From: CAISIP01 sp038326025
GTDB taxonomy: Bacteria > Pseudomonadota > Gammaproteobacteria > Burkholderiales > Burkholderiaceae_C
Direction of reading: 5' to 3'
DNA length: 64,000 bases
Assembly: GCA_038326025.1 (NCBI GenBank)
Contig: JBBQJP010000009.1
Location: 43,523 to 107,522, forward strand
How positions within the stretch are numbered: position 1 is the stretch's first letter; each line of letters begins with the position of its first letter. Made by a program: the position numbers and the translations under genes. Positions 44,509 through 54,384 of this stretch are shown piece by piece. The notes below the pieces were generated by a model that worked only from the letters and a program-made list of their open reading frames with translations, made no database searches and was not told where the DNA came from.

Positions 44509-45984
44509 TCAATTCAACTTCGACATCGCAACGTGCTTGAGCAATTCGGCGACCGAGCTGTCCATCACGTCGGTAAATAGCTTGGGATAGACGCCCATGT
44601 ACAACACGGCAATGGCCAGCAGCGACAACATCACGAACTCGCGCGCGTTGATATCGGTGAGCCCCTTGACGTCGTCATTGGCCACAGGCCCCAGATAGAC
44701 GCGTTTGAACATCCACAAGGTGTAGGCTGCGCCAAAAATCAGCGCCGTCGCAGCGCCCAGGCCAAGCCAGAAGTTGGCCTTGACGGCAGACAGGATGACC
44801 ATCCACTCGCCCACAAAACCTGCGGTACCCGGAAGACCGGCATTGGCCATCGAAAACAACAACGCGAAGGCCGCGAACTTGGGCATGGTGTTCACGACAC
44901 CGCCGTAACTGGCGATCTCACGCGAATGCACGCGGTCGTACAACACGCCAATGCACAGGAACATGGCACCGGAGACAAATCCGTGGGCGATCATCTGCAC
45001 GATACCGCCGGCCATGCCCAGGTCGTCGAAGATAAAGAAGCCGAGCGTCACAAAGCCCATGTGGGCCACAGACGAATAGGCCACCAGTTTTTTCATGTCG
45101 GTCTGCACGATCGCGACCAGGCCGACGTAGATCACGGCGATCAGCGACAAGGCGATCATCAGCCAGGCCCACTCATGTGCGGCATCGGGTGCGATCGGCA
45201 TTGAGAAGCGCAGGAAACCGTAGGCGCCGAGTTTGAGCATGATTGCCGCCAGCACGGCAGAGCCGCCGGTCGGCGCCTCGACGTGCACGTCGGGCAACCA
45301 GGTATGAACCGGCCACATCGGCACCTTGACCGCGAACGCCGCCAGGAATGCAAAGAAGATCAGCGTCTGCGCGCGGCCGTCCAGCGGAAGTTCGTACCAG
45401 GTCACCAGATCAAAACTGCCGCCCGACTTGGTGTACAGATAAATCAGCGCAATCAGCAGCAACAACGAGCCAAGCAAGGTATACAGGAAGAACTTGAATG
45501 CCGCGTAGATCTTGTTCGGCCCGCCCCAGACGCCGATGATCAGGTACATCGGGATCAGCGTCGCCTCGAAGAACACGTAGAACAACAGTCCATCGAGCGC
45601 GCAAAAGACGCCGATCATCAGGCCACTGAGGATCATGAACGCGCCCATGTACTGGTTCACGCGTTTGGTGATGACCTCCCAGCCGGCGATGACAACGACC
45701 AGGTTGATGAATGCAGTCAGCAGCACCAGCCACAGCGAAATACCGTCCACACCCAGGTGGTAGTTGACGTTGAAGCGCTCAATCCAGGGGGCTTTCTCGA
45801 CAAACTGCATCGCGGCAGTTCCGAGTTCGAAACCGCTGTACAGCGGCAAGGTGACCATCAGGCTGACAAAGGCCCCGATCAGCGCGATCCAACGGGCGAC
45901 AGGCGCGTGTTCATCACGGCCCAACGCCAGCAACACGACACCGAATACGATCGGCGTCCAGATGGCCAGGCTCAGCAATCCCAT
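44509..45984 (-). CDS. nuoM: NADH-quinone oxidoreductase subunit M
   Basis: 491 residues, ATG 45984. Membrane proton-pumping subunit. Motifs: VDGISLWLVLLTAFI, FFEATLIPMYLIIGVWG (with the essential Glu of segment 5), FLAAFAVKVPMWPVHTWLPD, and MKKLVAYSSVAHMGFV. Length and order are normal for the family. Gap to nuoL is 21 bases. Confidence 0.96.
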   Translation of the reverse strand: MGLLSLAIWTPIVFGVVLLALGRDEHAPVARWIALIGAFVSLMVTLPLYSGFELGTAAMQFVEKAPWIERFNVNYHLGVDGISLWLVLLTAFINLVVVIAGWEVITKRVNQYMGAFMILSGLMIGVFCALDGLLFYVFFEATLIPMYLIIGVWGGPNKIYAAFKFFLYTLLGSLLLLIALIYLYTKSGGSFDLVTWYELPLDGRAQTLIFFAFLAAFAVKVPMWPVHTWLPDVHVEAPTGGSAVLAAIMLKLGAYGFLRFSMPIAPDAAHEWAWLMIALSLIAVIYVGLVAIVQTDMKKLVAYSSVAHMGFVTLGFFIFDDLGMAGGIVQMIAHGFVSGAMFLCIGVLYDRVHSREIASYGGVVNTMPKFAAFALLFSMANAGLPGTAGFVGEWMVILSAVKANFWLGLGAATALIFGAAYTLWMFKRVYLGPVANDDVKGLTDINAREFVMLSLLAIAVLYMGVYPKLFTDVMDSSVAELLKHVAMSKLN

Positions 45985-46005
45985 TTTTATTCTTCTCCTA
46001 CGCTA

Positions 46006-48030
46006 CTAACTGCGCCACACGAAATACGTCATCAGGACAAACACGCCCAGGATCATCGACAAGGCATAGTGGAACAGGAAGCCGGACTGCAACCGACGCA
46101 CCAGCCGCGAGATCCAGCCGACCACTTTCCAGGAGCCGTTGACCAGCGTGCCATCGATCAGCGCCTGGTCGCCACCCTTCCACAACCCGGTGCCGAGCAA
46201 ACGCGTGCCACGCGCCAACACGTTCTCGTTGAACCAGTCCATGTAGTACTTGTTCTCGAGCAGTGTGTAGATCGGCATGCTGTTGCGCTTGATTGCCGCC
46301 GGCAAGGCCGGATTGACCATGTACATGTAATACGACGAGACCACACCGGCCACGGCCAACCAGAACGGCGCCGTGCTCAGCGCGTGCGTGGCCATCGCCA
46401 TCGGGCCATGGAAGATCTTGGCCAGTTCGGCCATTGCCGGATGCAGGTCGGTATTGACAAACACCGCATCCTTGAAGAACTCGCCGAACAACATCGGCTC
46501 GATCGTCATGTAGCCGATGACCACAGAAGGAATCGCCAGCAGGATCAGTGGCACGGTGACCACCCAGGGCGACTCGTGCGGTTTATCGTGCGCGCCATGA
46601 TGATCGTGACCGTCGCGGTGGGCATCATGATGCGCATCGGGATTCTGGTCGAAACGCTCCTTGCCATGGAACACCAGGAAATACATCCGGAACGAATAGA
46701 AGGCGGTGATGAAGACACCGGCCAGCACTGCAAAATGGGCGAAACCGGCGCCAGGCAGGTTGCTGAAGTGCACCGCCTCGATGATGCTGTCCTTGGAATA
46801 GAAACCCGCGAACAGCGGCGTGCCGATCAATGCCAGCGAACCCAGCAGTGAGGTGATCCAGGTAATGGGCATGTACTTGCGCAAGCCGCCCATCCATCGG
46901 ATGTCCTGGTTGTGGTGCACGCCCATGATGACCGAGCCGGCGGCAAGGAACAACAAGGCCTTGAAGAAGGCGTGGGTCATCAGGTGGAACACCGCCACCG
47001 AATAGGCCGATGCACCAAGCGCCACCGTCATGTAGCCGAGCTGGGACAAGGTCGAATAGGCGACAACCCGTTTGATGTCGTTCTGGATGATGCCCAGGAA
47101 CCCCATGAACAAGGCCGTGATCGCGCCAATGACCAGCACGAAGTTCAGTGCCGTGTCGCTGAGTTCGAACAGTGGCGACATGCGCGCCACCATGAAGATA
47201 CCGGCCGTGACCATGGTCGCGGCGTGGATCAGCGCGGAAATCGGTGTCGGGCCTTCCATCGAATCCGGCAACCAGACATGCAGCGGGAACTGCGCCGACT
47301 TGCCCATGGCGCCAATGAACAGACAGATGCAGATCACGGTGATCAGCATCCAGTCGGTGCCGGGGAAGACCATGGTCCCCAATTCACCCGAAACGGCAAA
47401 GACCTCGGCATAGTTCAGCGTGCCGGCATTGGCCACGATCAGGCCGATGCCCAGGATGAAGCCGAAGTCGCCCACCCGGTTGACCAGGAAGGCCTTCATG
47501 TTGGCGAAGATGGCCGTGGGCTTGTTGAACCAGAAGCCGATCAGCAGGTAAGACACCAGGCCCACGGCTTCCCAGCCGAAGAACAGCTGCAACAGGTTGT
47601 TGCTCATGACCAGCATCAGCATGGAGAACGTGAACAACGAGATGTAGGCGAAGAACCGGTTGTAGCCTTCGTCTTCCTGCATGTAACCGATGGTGTACAG
47701 GTGCACCATCAGCGAGACGAAGGTCACCACGCACATCATCATCGCCGTCAGGCCATCGACGAGAAAGCCGACTTCCATCTTCAGCGCGCCGACCTGCATC
47801 CAGGTGTAGAGGGTTTCGTCGAAGCGGGCGCCGTGTTGAACGACGTCGCGCAGAACGCTGGCAGAGAGGATGAAGGCCAAGGCCACAGCGCCAATTGTCA
47901 GGCTGTGGCTGACGCGCCGACCGATGCGGTTTCCGCCAAAGGCGGTGCCGAAGACACCGGCCACGATAGCGCCGACCAGAGGTGCCAGCGCTACGGTGAG
48001 CAGCGTCGCGGCTGAAAGTGTTTGGCTCAT
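46006..48030 (-). CDS. nuoL: NADH-quinone oxidoreductase subunit L
   Basis: 674 residues, ATG 48030. Largest membrane subunit, with proton channel and the long lateral helix at its C-terminus. Key segments: FFGWEAVGLVSYLLIGFW, MGKSAQFPLHVWLPDSMEGPTP cut at its key KSAQFPLHVWLPD, and IKRVVAYSTLSQLGYM. A His/Asp-rich cytoplasmic loop (about residues 460-480, with AHHDAHRDGHDHHGAH) is present and is common in this bacterial group. It starts eight bases after the nuoK stop. Confidence 0.96.
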   Translation of the reverse strand: MSQTLSAATLLTVALAPLVGAIVAGVFGTAFGGNRIGRRVSHSLTIGAVALAFILSASVLRDVVQHGARFDETLYTWMQVGALKMEVGFLVDGLTAMMMCVVTFVSLMVHLYTIGYMQEDEGYNRFFAYISLFTFSMLMLVMSNNLLQLFFGWEAVGLVSYLLIGFWFNKPTAIFANMKAFLVNRVGDFGFILGIGLIVANAGTLNYAEVFAVSGELGTMVFPGTDWMLITVICICLFIGAMGKSAQFPLHVWLPDSMEGPTPISALIHAATMVTAGIFMVARMSPLFELSDTALNFVLVIGAITALFMGFLGIIQNDIKRVVAYSTLSQLGYMTVALGASAYSVAVFHLMTHAFFKALLFLAAGSVIMGVHHNQDIRWMGGLRKYMPITWITSLLGSLALIGTPLFAGFYSKDSIIEAVHFSNLPGAGFAHFAVLAGVFITAFYSFRMYFLVFHGKERFDQNPDAHHDAHRDGHDHHGAHDKPHESPWVVTVPLILLAIPSVVIGYMTIEPMLFGEFFKDAVFVNTDLHPAMAELAKIFHGPMAMATHALSTAPFWLAVAGVVSSYYMYMVNPALPAAIKRNSMPIYTLLENKYYMDWFNENVLARGTRLLGTGLWKGGDQALIDGTLVNGSWKVVGWISRLVRRLQSGFLFHYALSMILGVFVLMTYFVWRS

Positions 48031-48038
48031 CGTGTTCT

Positions 48039-48347
48039 TCAGCCCTTGAGCGAATTGAGTTCGTCCACATTGATGTTGGACTTGTTGCGGAACAACTGCA
48101 CCAGGATCGCCAGTCCGATCGCCGATTCGGCCGCCGCAACGGTCAGGATGAAGAACACGAAGATCTGGCCCCGCATGTCACCCAGGTAATAGGAGAACGC
48201 GACGAAATTCATGTTCACGGCCAGCAACATCAATTCGATGGCCATCAACAGGATGATCAGGTTCTTGCGATTGAGAAAAATACCGATGATCGATAGCGCG
48301 AACAGGATCGCGCCCAGCGTCAGGAAATGGCCCAGTGTCAATGTCAT
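48039..48347 (-). CDS. nuoK: NADH-quinone oxidoreductase subunit K
   Basis: 102 residues, ATG 48347, overlapping the nuoJ stop by four bases. Three membrane segments. The two buried glutamates of the family are visible in LLMAIELMLLAVN and AAAESAIGLAI. These belong to the proton path between NuoH/NuoJ and NuoN. Confidence 0.96.
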   Translation of the reverse strand: MTLTLGHFLTLGAILFALSIIGIFLNRKNLIILLMAIELMLLAVNMNFVAFSYYLGDMRGQIFVFFILTVAAAESAIGLAILVQLFRNKSNINVDELNSLKG

Positions 48348-49015
48348 GACTTTTTCTCCCCCTCAGCGCCGGCACCGGCGTCCGGTTCCGCAGGCATGGG
48401 CCTAGCCGCCTGGGTCGCACCGATCTGCACCACACGCAGGCGATTCTTGGCACGCACCCGCACCTGCGCATCCACGCCGATATGTTTGCTGTCCTTGCGC
48501 TCACGCAGGGTCAAGGCGATGGCGGCAATGATGGCCACCAGCAGGATCACGGCGGCAATCTGCACCGGGTACACATATTCGGTGTACAGCAAGATGCCCA
48601 GATCGCGTGTGTTCGACGCCTCGCCCACGGTCGTCTGCAATACGGCCTGCATCGCCTTGGGTTCTGCCATGCGGAAGCCGGCGAACAACACAGCCGACAT
48701 TTCCAGTGCGATGACCACGCCGATCACACCCGCCAGCGGCAGTTGGCGCCAGAAGCCCTGGCGAATGCTGTCGAAGTTGATGTCCAGCATCATCACGACG
48801 AACAGGAACAACACCATCACCGCCCCCACATACACCAGCACCAGTGCCATGGCGAGAAACTCGGCGCGCAGCAACACCCAGATCATGGCGGCCTGAATAA
48901 ACGCCCAGACCAGGTAGAGGGCAGCGTGTACCGGATTGCGTGCGGTTACCACCCGAAAGGCGGCAAACAGCAGCAACGCGGCAAAAACGTAAAACAGTCC
49001 GGCTTTGACATCCAT
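48344..49015 (-). CDS. nuoJ: NADH-quinone oxidoreductase subunit J
   Basis: 223 residues, ATG 49015. Five membrane segments, with the family core ARNPVHAALYLVWAF, FLAMALVLVYVGAVMVLFLF and YVYPVQIAAVILLVAIIAAI. A hydrophilic C-terminal tail rich in Ala/Glu/Pro (about 170-223) follows, longer than in E. coli. It overlaps nuoK by four bases, so their synthesis is coupled. Confidence 0.95.
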   Translation of the reverse strand: MDVKAGLFYVFAALLLFAAFRVVTARNPVHAALYLVWAFIQAAMIWVLLRAEFLAMALVLVYVGAVMVLFLFVVMMLDINFDSIRQGFWRQLPLAGVIGVVIALEMSAVLFAGFRMAEPKAMQAVLQTTVGEASNTRDLGILLYTEYVYPVQIAAVILLVAIIAAIALTLRERKDSKHIGVDAQVRVRAKNRLRVVQIGATQAARPMPAEPDAGAGAEGEKKS

Positions 49016-49042
49016 GGCGGGCTTTATCTTTCTCGCAACGCT

Positions 49043-49582
49043 TCAGCGGTATTTCGCATCCGCAGCACGGCGCTGCGCAATGTCAGCCTCGTAGCGGTCA
49101 CCGACGGCAAGCAGCATTTCCTTGGTGAAATACAGGTCGCCGCGTTTTTCACCGTGGTATTCGACGATATGGGTCTCGACGATCGAATCGACCGGGCAAC
49201 TCTCTTCGCAAAAGCCGCAGAAGATGCACTTGGTCAGGTCGATGTCATAACGGGTGGTACGACGCGATCCATCGGCACGTTTGTCCGACTCGATCGTGAT
49301 GGCCAAGGCCGGGCAAACTGCTTCGCACAACTTGCAGGCGATGCAGCGCTCTTCACCGTTTTCGTAACGGCGCAAGGCATGCAGACCCCGCATGCGCGGA
49401 CTCGACGGCGTTTTCTCTTCCGGAAACTGTATCGTGACCTTGCGGCGAAACAGATACCGCCCCGTCACGGCCATGCCCTTGAACAACTCGAGCAGCAGAA
49501 AGCTCGACAGGAAGTCCTTGACGGAAAACGGCGCAGCCATGTGGCTGCCAGCGGCGGTGGATGGGGATGTGACTGTAGTCAT
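49043..49582 (-). CDS. nuoI: NADH-quinone oxidoreductase subunit I
   Basis: 179 residues from ATG 49582; an internal ATG at 49540 would give 165 residues, nearer to the usual length. Two 4Fe-4S clusters (N6a, N6b) are bound by CIACKLCEAVCP and CIFCGFCEESCP. The protein carries electrons from NuoG to NuoB in the hydrophilic arm. Gap to the nuoH stop is four bases. Confidence 0.96.
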   Translation of the reverse strand: MTTVTSPSTAAGSHMAAPFSVKDFLSSFLLLELFKGMAVTGRYLFRRKVTIQFPEEKTPSSPRMRGLHALRRYENGEERCIACKLCEAVCPALAITIESDKRADGSRRTTRYDIDLTKCIFCGFCEESCPVDSIVETHIVEYHGEKRGDLYFTKEMLLAVGDRYEADIAQRRAADAKYR

Positions 49583-49586
49583 CGTC

Positions 49587-50663
49587 TTACTTCCAGATAT
49601 TGAAGGAGGTCTGCATCCAGCCTCCCACCACGATCAGCCAGACCAGCGTGACCGGGATGAAGATTTTCCAGCCCAGGCGCATGATCTGGTCATAGCGAAA
49701 ACGCGGGAAAGTGGCGCGCACCCAGATGAACAGGCTGACCACGACGAAGGTTTTGATACCGAGCCAGATCCAGCCCGGAATGAAATCGAGTGCGGCAACC
49801 GGCGAAATCCAGCCACCCAGGAACATGATGGTCCCCAGGATGGAGATCAGCCACATGTTGGCGTACTCGGCCAGGTAGAACATCGCGTACGACATACCCG
49901 AGTACTCGACCATGTGCCCGGCAACAATCTCGGCCTCGCCCTCGACGACGTCGAATGGATGGCGGTTGGTCTCGGCCATTCCCGAGATGATGTAGACGAC
50001 AAAAATCGGCAACAACGGCAACCAGTTCCAGGACAGGAAGTTCAGTCCCATGTCGGCAAACTGGCCCTTGCCCTGCCCGGTCACGATGTCGGTAAGGTTC
50101 ATGCTCGCTGACACCATCAGCACAACCACCAGGCAAAAACCCATGGCGATCTCGTAGCTGATCATCTGTGCCGATGCACGCATGGCCCCCAGGAACGAAT
50201 ACTTGGAGTTCGACGCCCAGCCAGCGATCACGACACCATAGACCTCCATGGACGTGATCGCCATCACAAACAGCAGTCCGGCGTTGATATTGGCCAGGGC
50301 CACATCAGGGCCGAACGGGATCACCGCCCATGCCGCCATGGCGGGCATGATGGTGAGCACCGGGCCGAGTATGAACAGACCCTTGCTGGCTGCGGTCGGA
50401 ACCAGAATTTCCTTGGTCAGCAGCTTGAGCGCATCGGCGATCGGCTGCAACATGCCCCAGGGTCCGACCCGATTGGGACCGATACGAACCTGCATCCAGC
50501 CCAGGAACTTGCGCTCCCACAGCGTCAGATAGGCTACGGCCCCCATCAGGGGCGCCACAACCACGACGATCTTGATCAAGGTCCACAGAATCGGCCATGC
50601 CACCGCGGCCCACCAGGGTGCGGCCAGCAATCCCAGTCCGGTAGCGTGAATCTGGTCGATCAT
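49587..50663 (-). CDS. nuoH: NADH-quinone oxidoreductase subunit H
   Basis: 358 residues, ATG 50663, overlapping the nuoG stop by four bases. Membrane subunit forming the quinone chamber with NuoB and NuoD. Motifs: AYLTLWERKFLGWMQVRIGPNRVGP (key ERK and GPNRVGP), EVYGVVIAGWASNSKYSFLG, GMAETNRHPFDVVEGEAEIVAG (key ETNR.PFD..E.E) and RATFPRFRYDQIMRLGWK. About eight membrane segments. Confidence 0.96.
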   Translation of the reverse strand: MIDQIHATGLGLLAAPWWAAVAWPILWTLIKIVVVVAPLMGAVAYLTLWERKFLGWMQVRIGPNRVGPWGMLQPIADALKLLTKEILVPTAASKGLFILGPVLTIMPAMAAWAVIPFGPDVALANINAGLLFVMAITSMEVYGVVIAGWASNSKYSFLGAMRASAQMISYEIAMGFCLVVVLMVSASMNLTDIVTGQGKGQFADMGLNFLSWNWLPLLPIFVVYIISGMAETNRHPFDVVEGEAEIVAGHMVEYSGMSYAMFYLAEYANMWLISILGTIMFLGGWISPVAALDFIPGWIWLGIKTFVVVSLFIWVRATFPRFRYDQIMRLGWKIFIPVTLVWLIVVGGWMQTSFNIWK

Positions 50664-52816
50664 GCCAGGGCCTCCGCGGTGGCAGCCGCAACCGGCGCGT
50701 CGCCATCATTGACTCGGGCGTCAGCTGTCAATTGCAAGGCGGGCGCACGGCGCACGATACCGTCGAGCTGATAGATCGACGCGACCACCGGCTCAACCGT
50801 CGCCGCAGTCAGGTCGATGGCAGCCGAGCTCTGGTTGCCCAGTTTGTCGGCCGCCACCCAGGCCTGGTTGTCCACCGGCTCCAGGCCCAAGTTGGCGAGC
50901 ACCTCGCGCGCCGAATCGAATTCGAAACCAGGCAGCTCGAGCATGTTGGCCAATACGCGCAACACCTTCCAGGCGGGCCGCGTCTCGCCCGCCGGCTTCA
51001 CGACGGCGTGGAAACTCTGCACCCTCCCTTCGGCACTGACAAAGCTGCCCGGCGTTTCGGTAAACGGTGCGATCGGCAGCAACACGTCGCTGAATGCCAT
51101 GTTGGCCTTGAACGGGCTGAGCGTCACCACCATAGCGCCGGCGCCCAGTGCTGCAGCGGCCGCAATACCTGCTGCCGAGTCGAATTCGGGTTCGGTATTG
51201 AGCAGCAACGCCGCCTGCAGGCCACCAGAGAGCATTTGTCCGGCATGCTGACCACCCTCACCGGGAACTGCACCAGCGAGCTGGGCACCCACGGTATTGG
51301 CGGCTTCGGTCAGATAGCCGACGCTGGCGCCGGTCTGATCGGCAATCCAGTTGGCCAGCGCCAGCAGGCTCGACGCTTTGGCATGATGGGCTGCGGCATT
51401 GCCCAGCAGCACCGCCTTGCGCTCGCCACCGAGCAGCGCGCGGGCGATCGCTTGCGCAGTCTCGGTTGCCGTGCCTTTTGCGGGTGCGGACAGGCCTTTT
51501 CCGGCGGCTACTGCAGCGGCAACATCGGCCAGCGCCTGGACCCAGTCGGCAGCGGCCACTTCCAGCGAAAACGCCACCGGCATCGCCCAGTCCTGGGCCT
51601 TGGCATTGATACGGCTGACCTTGCCACCATTGCGCACGGCCTGGCGGATACGCTGGGCCATCAGCGGATGGTCCTTGCGCAGGTTGGAGCCCACGACCAG
51701 CACACGCTGGAGCTGCGTAAGGTCGGCAATCGGCATACCCAACCAGTGCACAGATTCGCCTGGCGTGAAATCGGCATTGCGCAAACGGTAATCGATATTT
51801 TCACTGCCCAGGCCACGCACCAGCGCGGCGATCAAGGTCAGCTCTTCGAGCGTGCTGTGCGGACTGACCAGCGCGCCGATCTTGGCAGCGCCATGGTCGG
51901 CCTTGATCTGCTTGAGCCCGTTGGCCACGTATTCCAGGGCCACCTGCCATTCGACTTCCTGCCAGGCGCCACCGTGCTTGATCATTGGCTTGAGCAAACG
52001 CTCAGGGCCGTTCAACGCCTCGTAGGAGAAACGGTCACGGTCGGCAATCCAGCATTCGTTGACCGCTTCATTCTCGAACGGGACAACGCGCAGCACTTTG
52101 TTGTTCTTGACCTGAACCACCAGGTTGGCACCGGTCGCATCGTGCGGGCTGACCGACTTGCGACGCGACAACTCCCAGGTGCGGGCGCTGTAGCGGAACG
52201 GCTTGCTCGTGAGTGCGCCAACCGGGCAGATATCGATCATGTTGCCCGAGAGCTCGGAATCAATAGACTGGCCGATGAAGGTCTCGATCTCGGCATGTTC
52301 GCCGCGGTGCGACATGCCCAGTTCCATCACGCCTGCTACTTCCTGACCGAAGCGTATGCAACGTGTGCAATGGATGCAGCGCGACATCTCTTCCATCGAA
52401 ACCAGCGGGCCCACGTCCTTGTGGAACACGACGCGCTTTTCTTCTTCGTAACGCGACGAAGACGCACCGTAGCCGACGGCCAGATCCTGCAACTGGCACT
52501 CGCCGCCCTGATCGCAGATCGGGCAGTCGAGCGGATGGTTGATGAGCAGGAACTCCATCACCGACTGTTGCGCCTTGATGGCCTTGGGGCTCTTGGTGCG
52601 CACGATCATGCCCTGCGACACCGGTGTCGCGCAGGCCGGCATCGGCTTGGGCATCTTCTCGACGTCCACCAGGCACATGCGGCAGTTGGCCGCGATGCTG
52701 AGCTTCTTGTGATAGCAAAAATGCGGGATATAGGTGCCCGCCTTGTCGGCCGCATGCATGATCATGCTGCCTTCGACAATGTCGACCTTCTTGCCGTCGA
52801 GTTCGATTTCTACCAT
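50660..52816 (-). CDS. nuoG: NADH-quinone oxidoreductase subunit G
   Basis: 718 residues, ATG 52816. The N-terminal part binds Fe-S clusters: the 2Fe-2S site in IPHFCYHKKLSIAANCRMC (plus a later Cys), the His-Cys cluster in CDQGGECQLQD, and CIHCTRCIRF. A molybdopterin-oxidoreductase-like domain without cofactor motifs fills the rest. It is shorter than E. coli NuoG (about 900), which is normal for this group. It is encoded 64 bases after nuoF. Confidence 0.95.
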   Translation of the reverse strand: MVEIELDGKKVDIVEGSMIMHAADKAGTYIPHFCYHKKLSIAANCRMCLVDVEKMPKPMPACATPVSQGMIVRTKSPKAIKAQQSVMEFLLINHPLDCPICDQGGECQLQDLAVGYGASSSRYEEEKRVVFHKDVGPLVSMEEMSRCIHCTRCIRFGQEVAGVMELGMSHRGEHAEIETFIGQSIDSELSGNMIDICPVGALTSKPFRYSARTWELSRRKSVSPHDATGANLVVQVKNNKVLRVVPFENEAVNECWIADRDRFSYEALNGPERLLKPMIKHGGAWQEVEWQVALEYVANGLKQIKADHGAAKIGALVSPHSTLEELTLIAALVRGLGSENIDYRLRNADFTPGESVHWLGMPIADLTQLQRVLVVGSNLRKDHPLMAQRIRQAVRNGGKVSRINAKAQDWAMPVAFSLEVAAADWVQALADVAAAVAAGKGLSAPAKGTATETAQAIARALLGGERKAVLLGNAAAHHAKASSLLALANWIADQTGASVGYLTEAANTVGAQLAGAVPGEGGQHAGQMLSGGLQAALLLNTEPEFDSAAGIAAAAALGAGAMVVTLSPFKANMAFSDVLLPIAPFTETPGSFVSAEGRVQSFHAVVKPAGETRPAWKVLRVLANMLELPGFEFDSAREVLANLGLEPVDNQAWVAADKLGNQSSAAIDLTAATVEPVVASIYQLDGIVRRAPALQLTADARVNDGDAPVAAATAEALA

Positions 52817-52880
52817 CTTCTTTTACCTGTTCAGACGACCGGCTTGTGCCGACCCCGGGGCAGTGAAACGCGTGCGGGTA

Positions 52881-54236
52881 TTAAACATAGGCGGGGACCG
52901 TGCAGGTCTTGTGCTCTACATGGTGTTCAAATTCGTGGCGGAAATGCTTGATCATGGCGCGCACCGGCATCGCCGCCGCATCGCCGAGCGCACAGATCGT
53001 GCGGCCCTGGATGTTGTCCGCCACCGAGTCCAGCAGATCCATGTCGCTGGCGCGGCCATGGCCGGTTTCGACGCGGTCTACCATGCGCGACAACCAGCCG
53101 GTGCCTTCACGGCACGGCGTGCATTGACCGCAGGACTCGTGCATGTAGAAATAACTCAGGCGTTGCAACGACTTGACCATGCAGCGCGTCTCGTCCATGA
53201 CGATCAGCGCACCCGAACCGAGCATGGAACCTGCCTTGGCGATGGAGTCGTAGTCCATCGTACATTGCATCATGATGTCGGCCGGCAACACCGGCGACGA
53301 CGAGCCGCCCGGGATCACGGCCTTGAGCTTGCGCCCGCCGCGCACGCCGCCGGCGAGTTCGAGCAAGGTGGCAAACGGGGTTCCCATCGGGATCTCGTAA
53401 TTGCCGGGACGCTCGACGTCGCCGCTGATGGAGTAGATCTTGGTGCCACCGTTGTTCGGCTTGCCGCAGGCCAGATAGGCTGCGCCACCGTTACGGATGA
53501 TCCAGGGCACCGCCGCAAAGGTTTCGGTGTTGTTGATTGTGGTCGGCTTGCCGTACAGACCGAAGCTGGCCGGAAATGGCGGCTTGAAACGTGGTTGGCC
53601 CTTCTTGCCTTCGAGTGACTCGAGCAAGGCGGTTTCTTCGCCGCAGATGTAGGCGCCAAAACCGTGGGCCGCATGCAGCTGGAAGCTGAACGCACTATTC
53701 AGGATTTTGTCTCCGAGCAGGCCCGCCGCGCGCGCTTCCTCCAGCGCCGCCTCGAACCGGTCGTAGCTCTGGAAAATCTCGCCGTGGATGTAGTTGTACC
53801 CCACCGAGATACCCATGGCGTAGGCGGCGATTGCCATGCCTTCGATCACGATATGCGGGTTGAATTGCAGGATGTCGCGATCCTTGCAGGTACCTGGCTC
53901 GCCTTCGTCCGAATTGCAGACCAGATATTTCTGGCCCGGAAACTGACGCGGCATGAAGCTCCACTTCAGCCCGGTCGGGAAACCGGCGCCACCACGTCCG
54001 CGCAGCGCAGACTCCTTGACGGTGGCGATCACCTGATCAGGTGTGAGGCCCTCGCCGCCGTCCTGTCCCAGGATCTTACGCAGAGCCTGGTAGCCGCCGC
54101 GCGCCTCGTAGTCAGCCAGATGCCAGTTGGCACCGTCAAGGCCGGCGTAGATCTGGGGTTCGATATGCCGACCATGAAAACAGGTCTCGGCACCACTGGA
54201 CTGGAACTGCGCCAGCACCTTGTCAACCGCGTTCAT
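52881..54236 (-). CDS. nuoF: NADH-quinone oxidoreductase subunit F
   Basis: 451 residues from ATG 54236 (MNAVDKVLAQ), with GAAGG seven bases before the seven-base spacer; an in-frame ATG at 54299 (after the repeat element) is an alternative. It carries the FMN and NADH site (RGRGGAGFPTGLKW, then CNSDEGEPGTCKDR) and a 4Fe-4S cluster (ESCGQCTPCREG). This subunit accepts electrons from NADH. The start choice matters because a dispersed repeat lies directly upstream. Confidence 0.94.
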   Translation of the reverse strand: MNAVDKVLAQFQSSGAETCFHGRHIEPQIYAGLDGANWHLADYEARGGYQALRKILGQDGGEGLTPDQVIATVKESALRGRGGAGFPTGLKWSFMPRQFPGQKYLVCNSDEGEPGTCKDRDILQFNPHIVIEGMAIAAYAMGISVGYNYIHGEIFQSYDRFEAALEEARAAGLLGDKILNSAFSFQLHAAHGFGAYICGEETALLESLEGKKGQPRFKPPFPASFGLYGKPTTINNTETFAAVPWIIRNGGAAYLACGKPNNGGTKIYSISGDVERPGNYEIPMGTPFATLLELAGGVRGGRKLKAVIPGGSSSPVLPADIMMQCTMDYDSIAKAGSMLGSGALIVMDETRCMVKSLQRLSYFYMHESCGQCTPCREGTGWLSRMVDRVETGHGRASDMDLLDSVADNIQGRTICALGDAAAMPVRAMIKHFRHEFEHHVEHKTCTVPAYV

Positions 54237-54320
54237 GGATGTACCTTCGCTCTGCGTGCTGCGGTGCTGAGCATCTTCGGGCGGCCGTGCGGTGCTCATA
54301 TGTGACCCCCACGCTCACCC

Positions 54321-54384
54321 ACGGTGTGTGGTTCGCTGCCCCCCGAGGGGGCCTTCGCTTGCTTGAAGCGGTTCGGCGCTGCGC
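54321..54384. repeat. Short palindromic element between nuoE and nuoF
   Basis: The 148-base gap between nuoE and nuoF holds a G/C-rich hairpin, GCCCCCCGAGGGGGCC, at 54338-54353. It is flanked by GTGTGTGGTTCGCT on one side and by CTTCGCTTGCTTGAAGCG, a second small inverted repeat, on the other. I recall this arrangement as a dispersed extragenic element of Comamonadaceae genomes; a genome search would be needed to prove it. It is the longest gap inside the nuo operon and interrupts otherwise tight gene spacing. It does not break either gene. Confidence 0.6.

Noticed and set aside
46580..46660. His-rich stretch in nuoL as a possible frameshift or insertion
   Set aside because: The frame is intact and a His/Asp-rich loop at this place is common in NuoL of this bacterial group.
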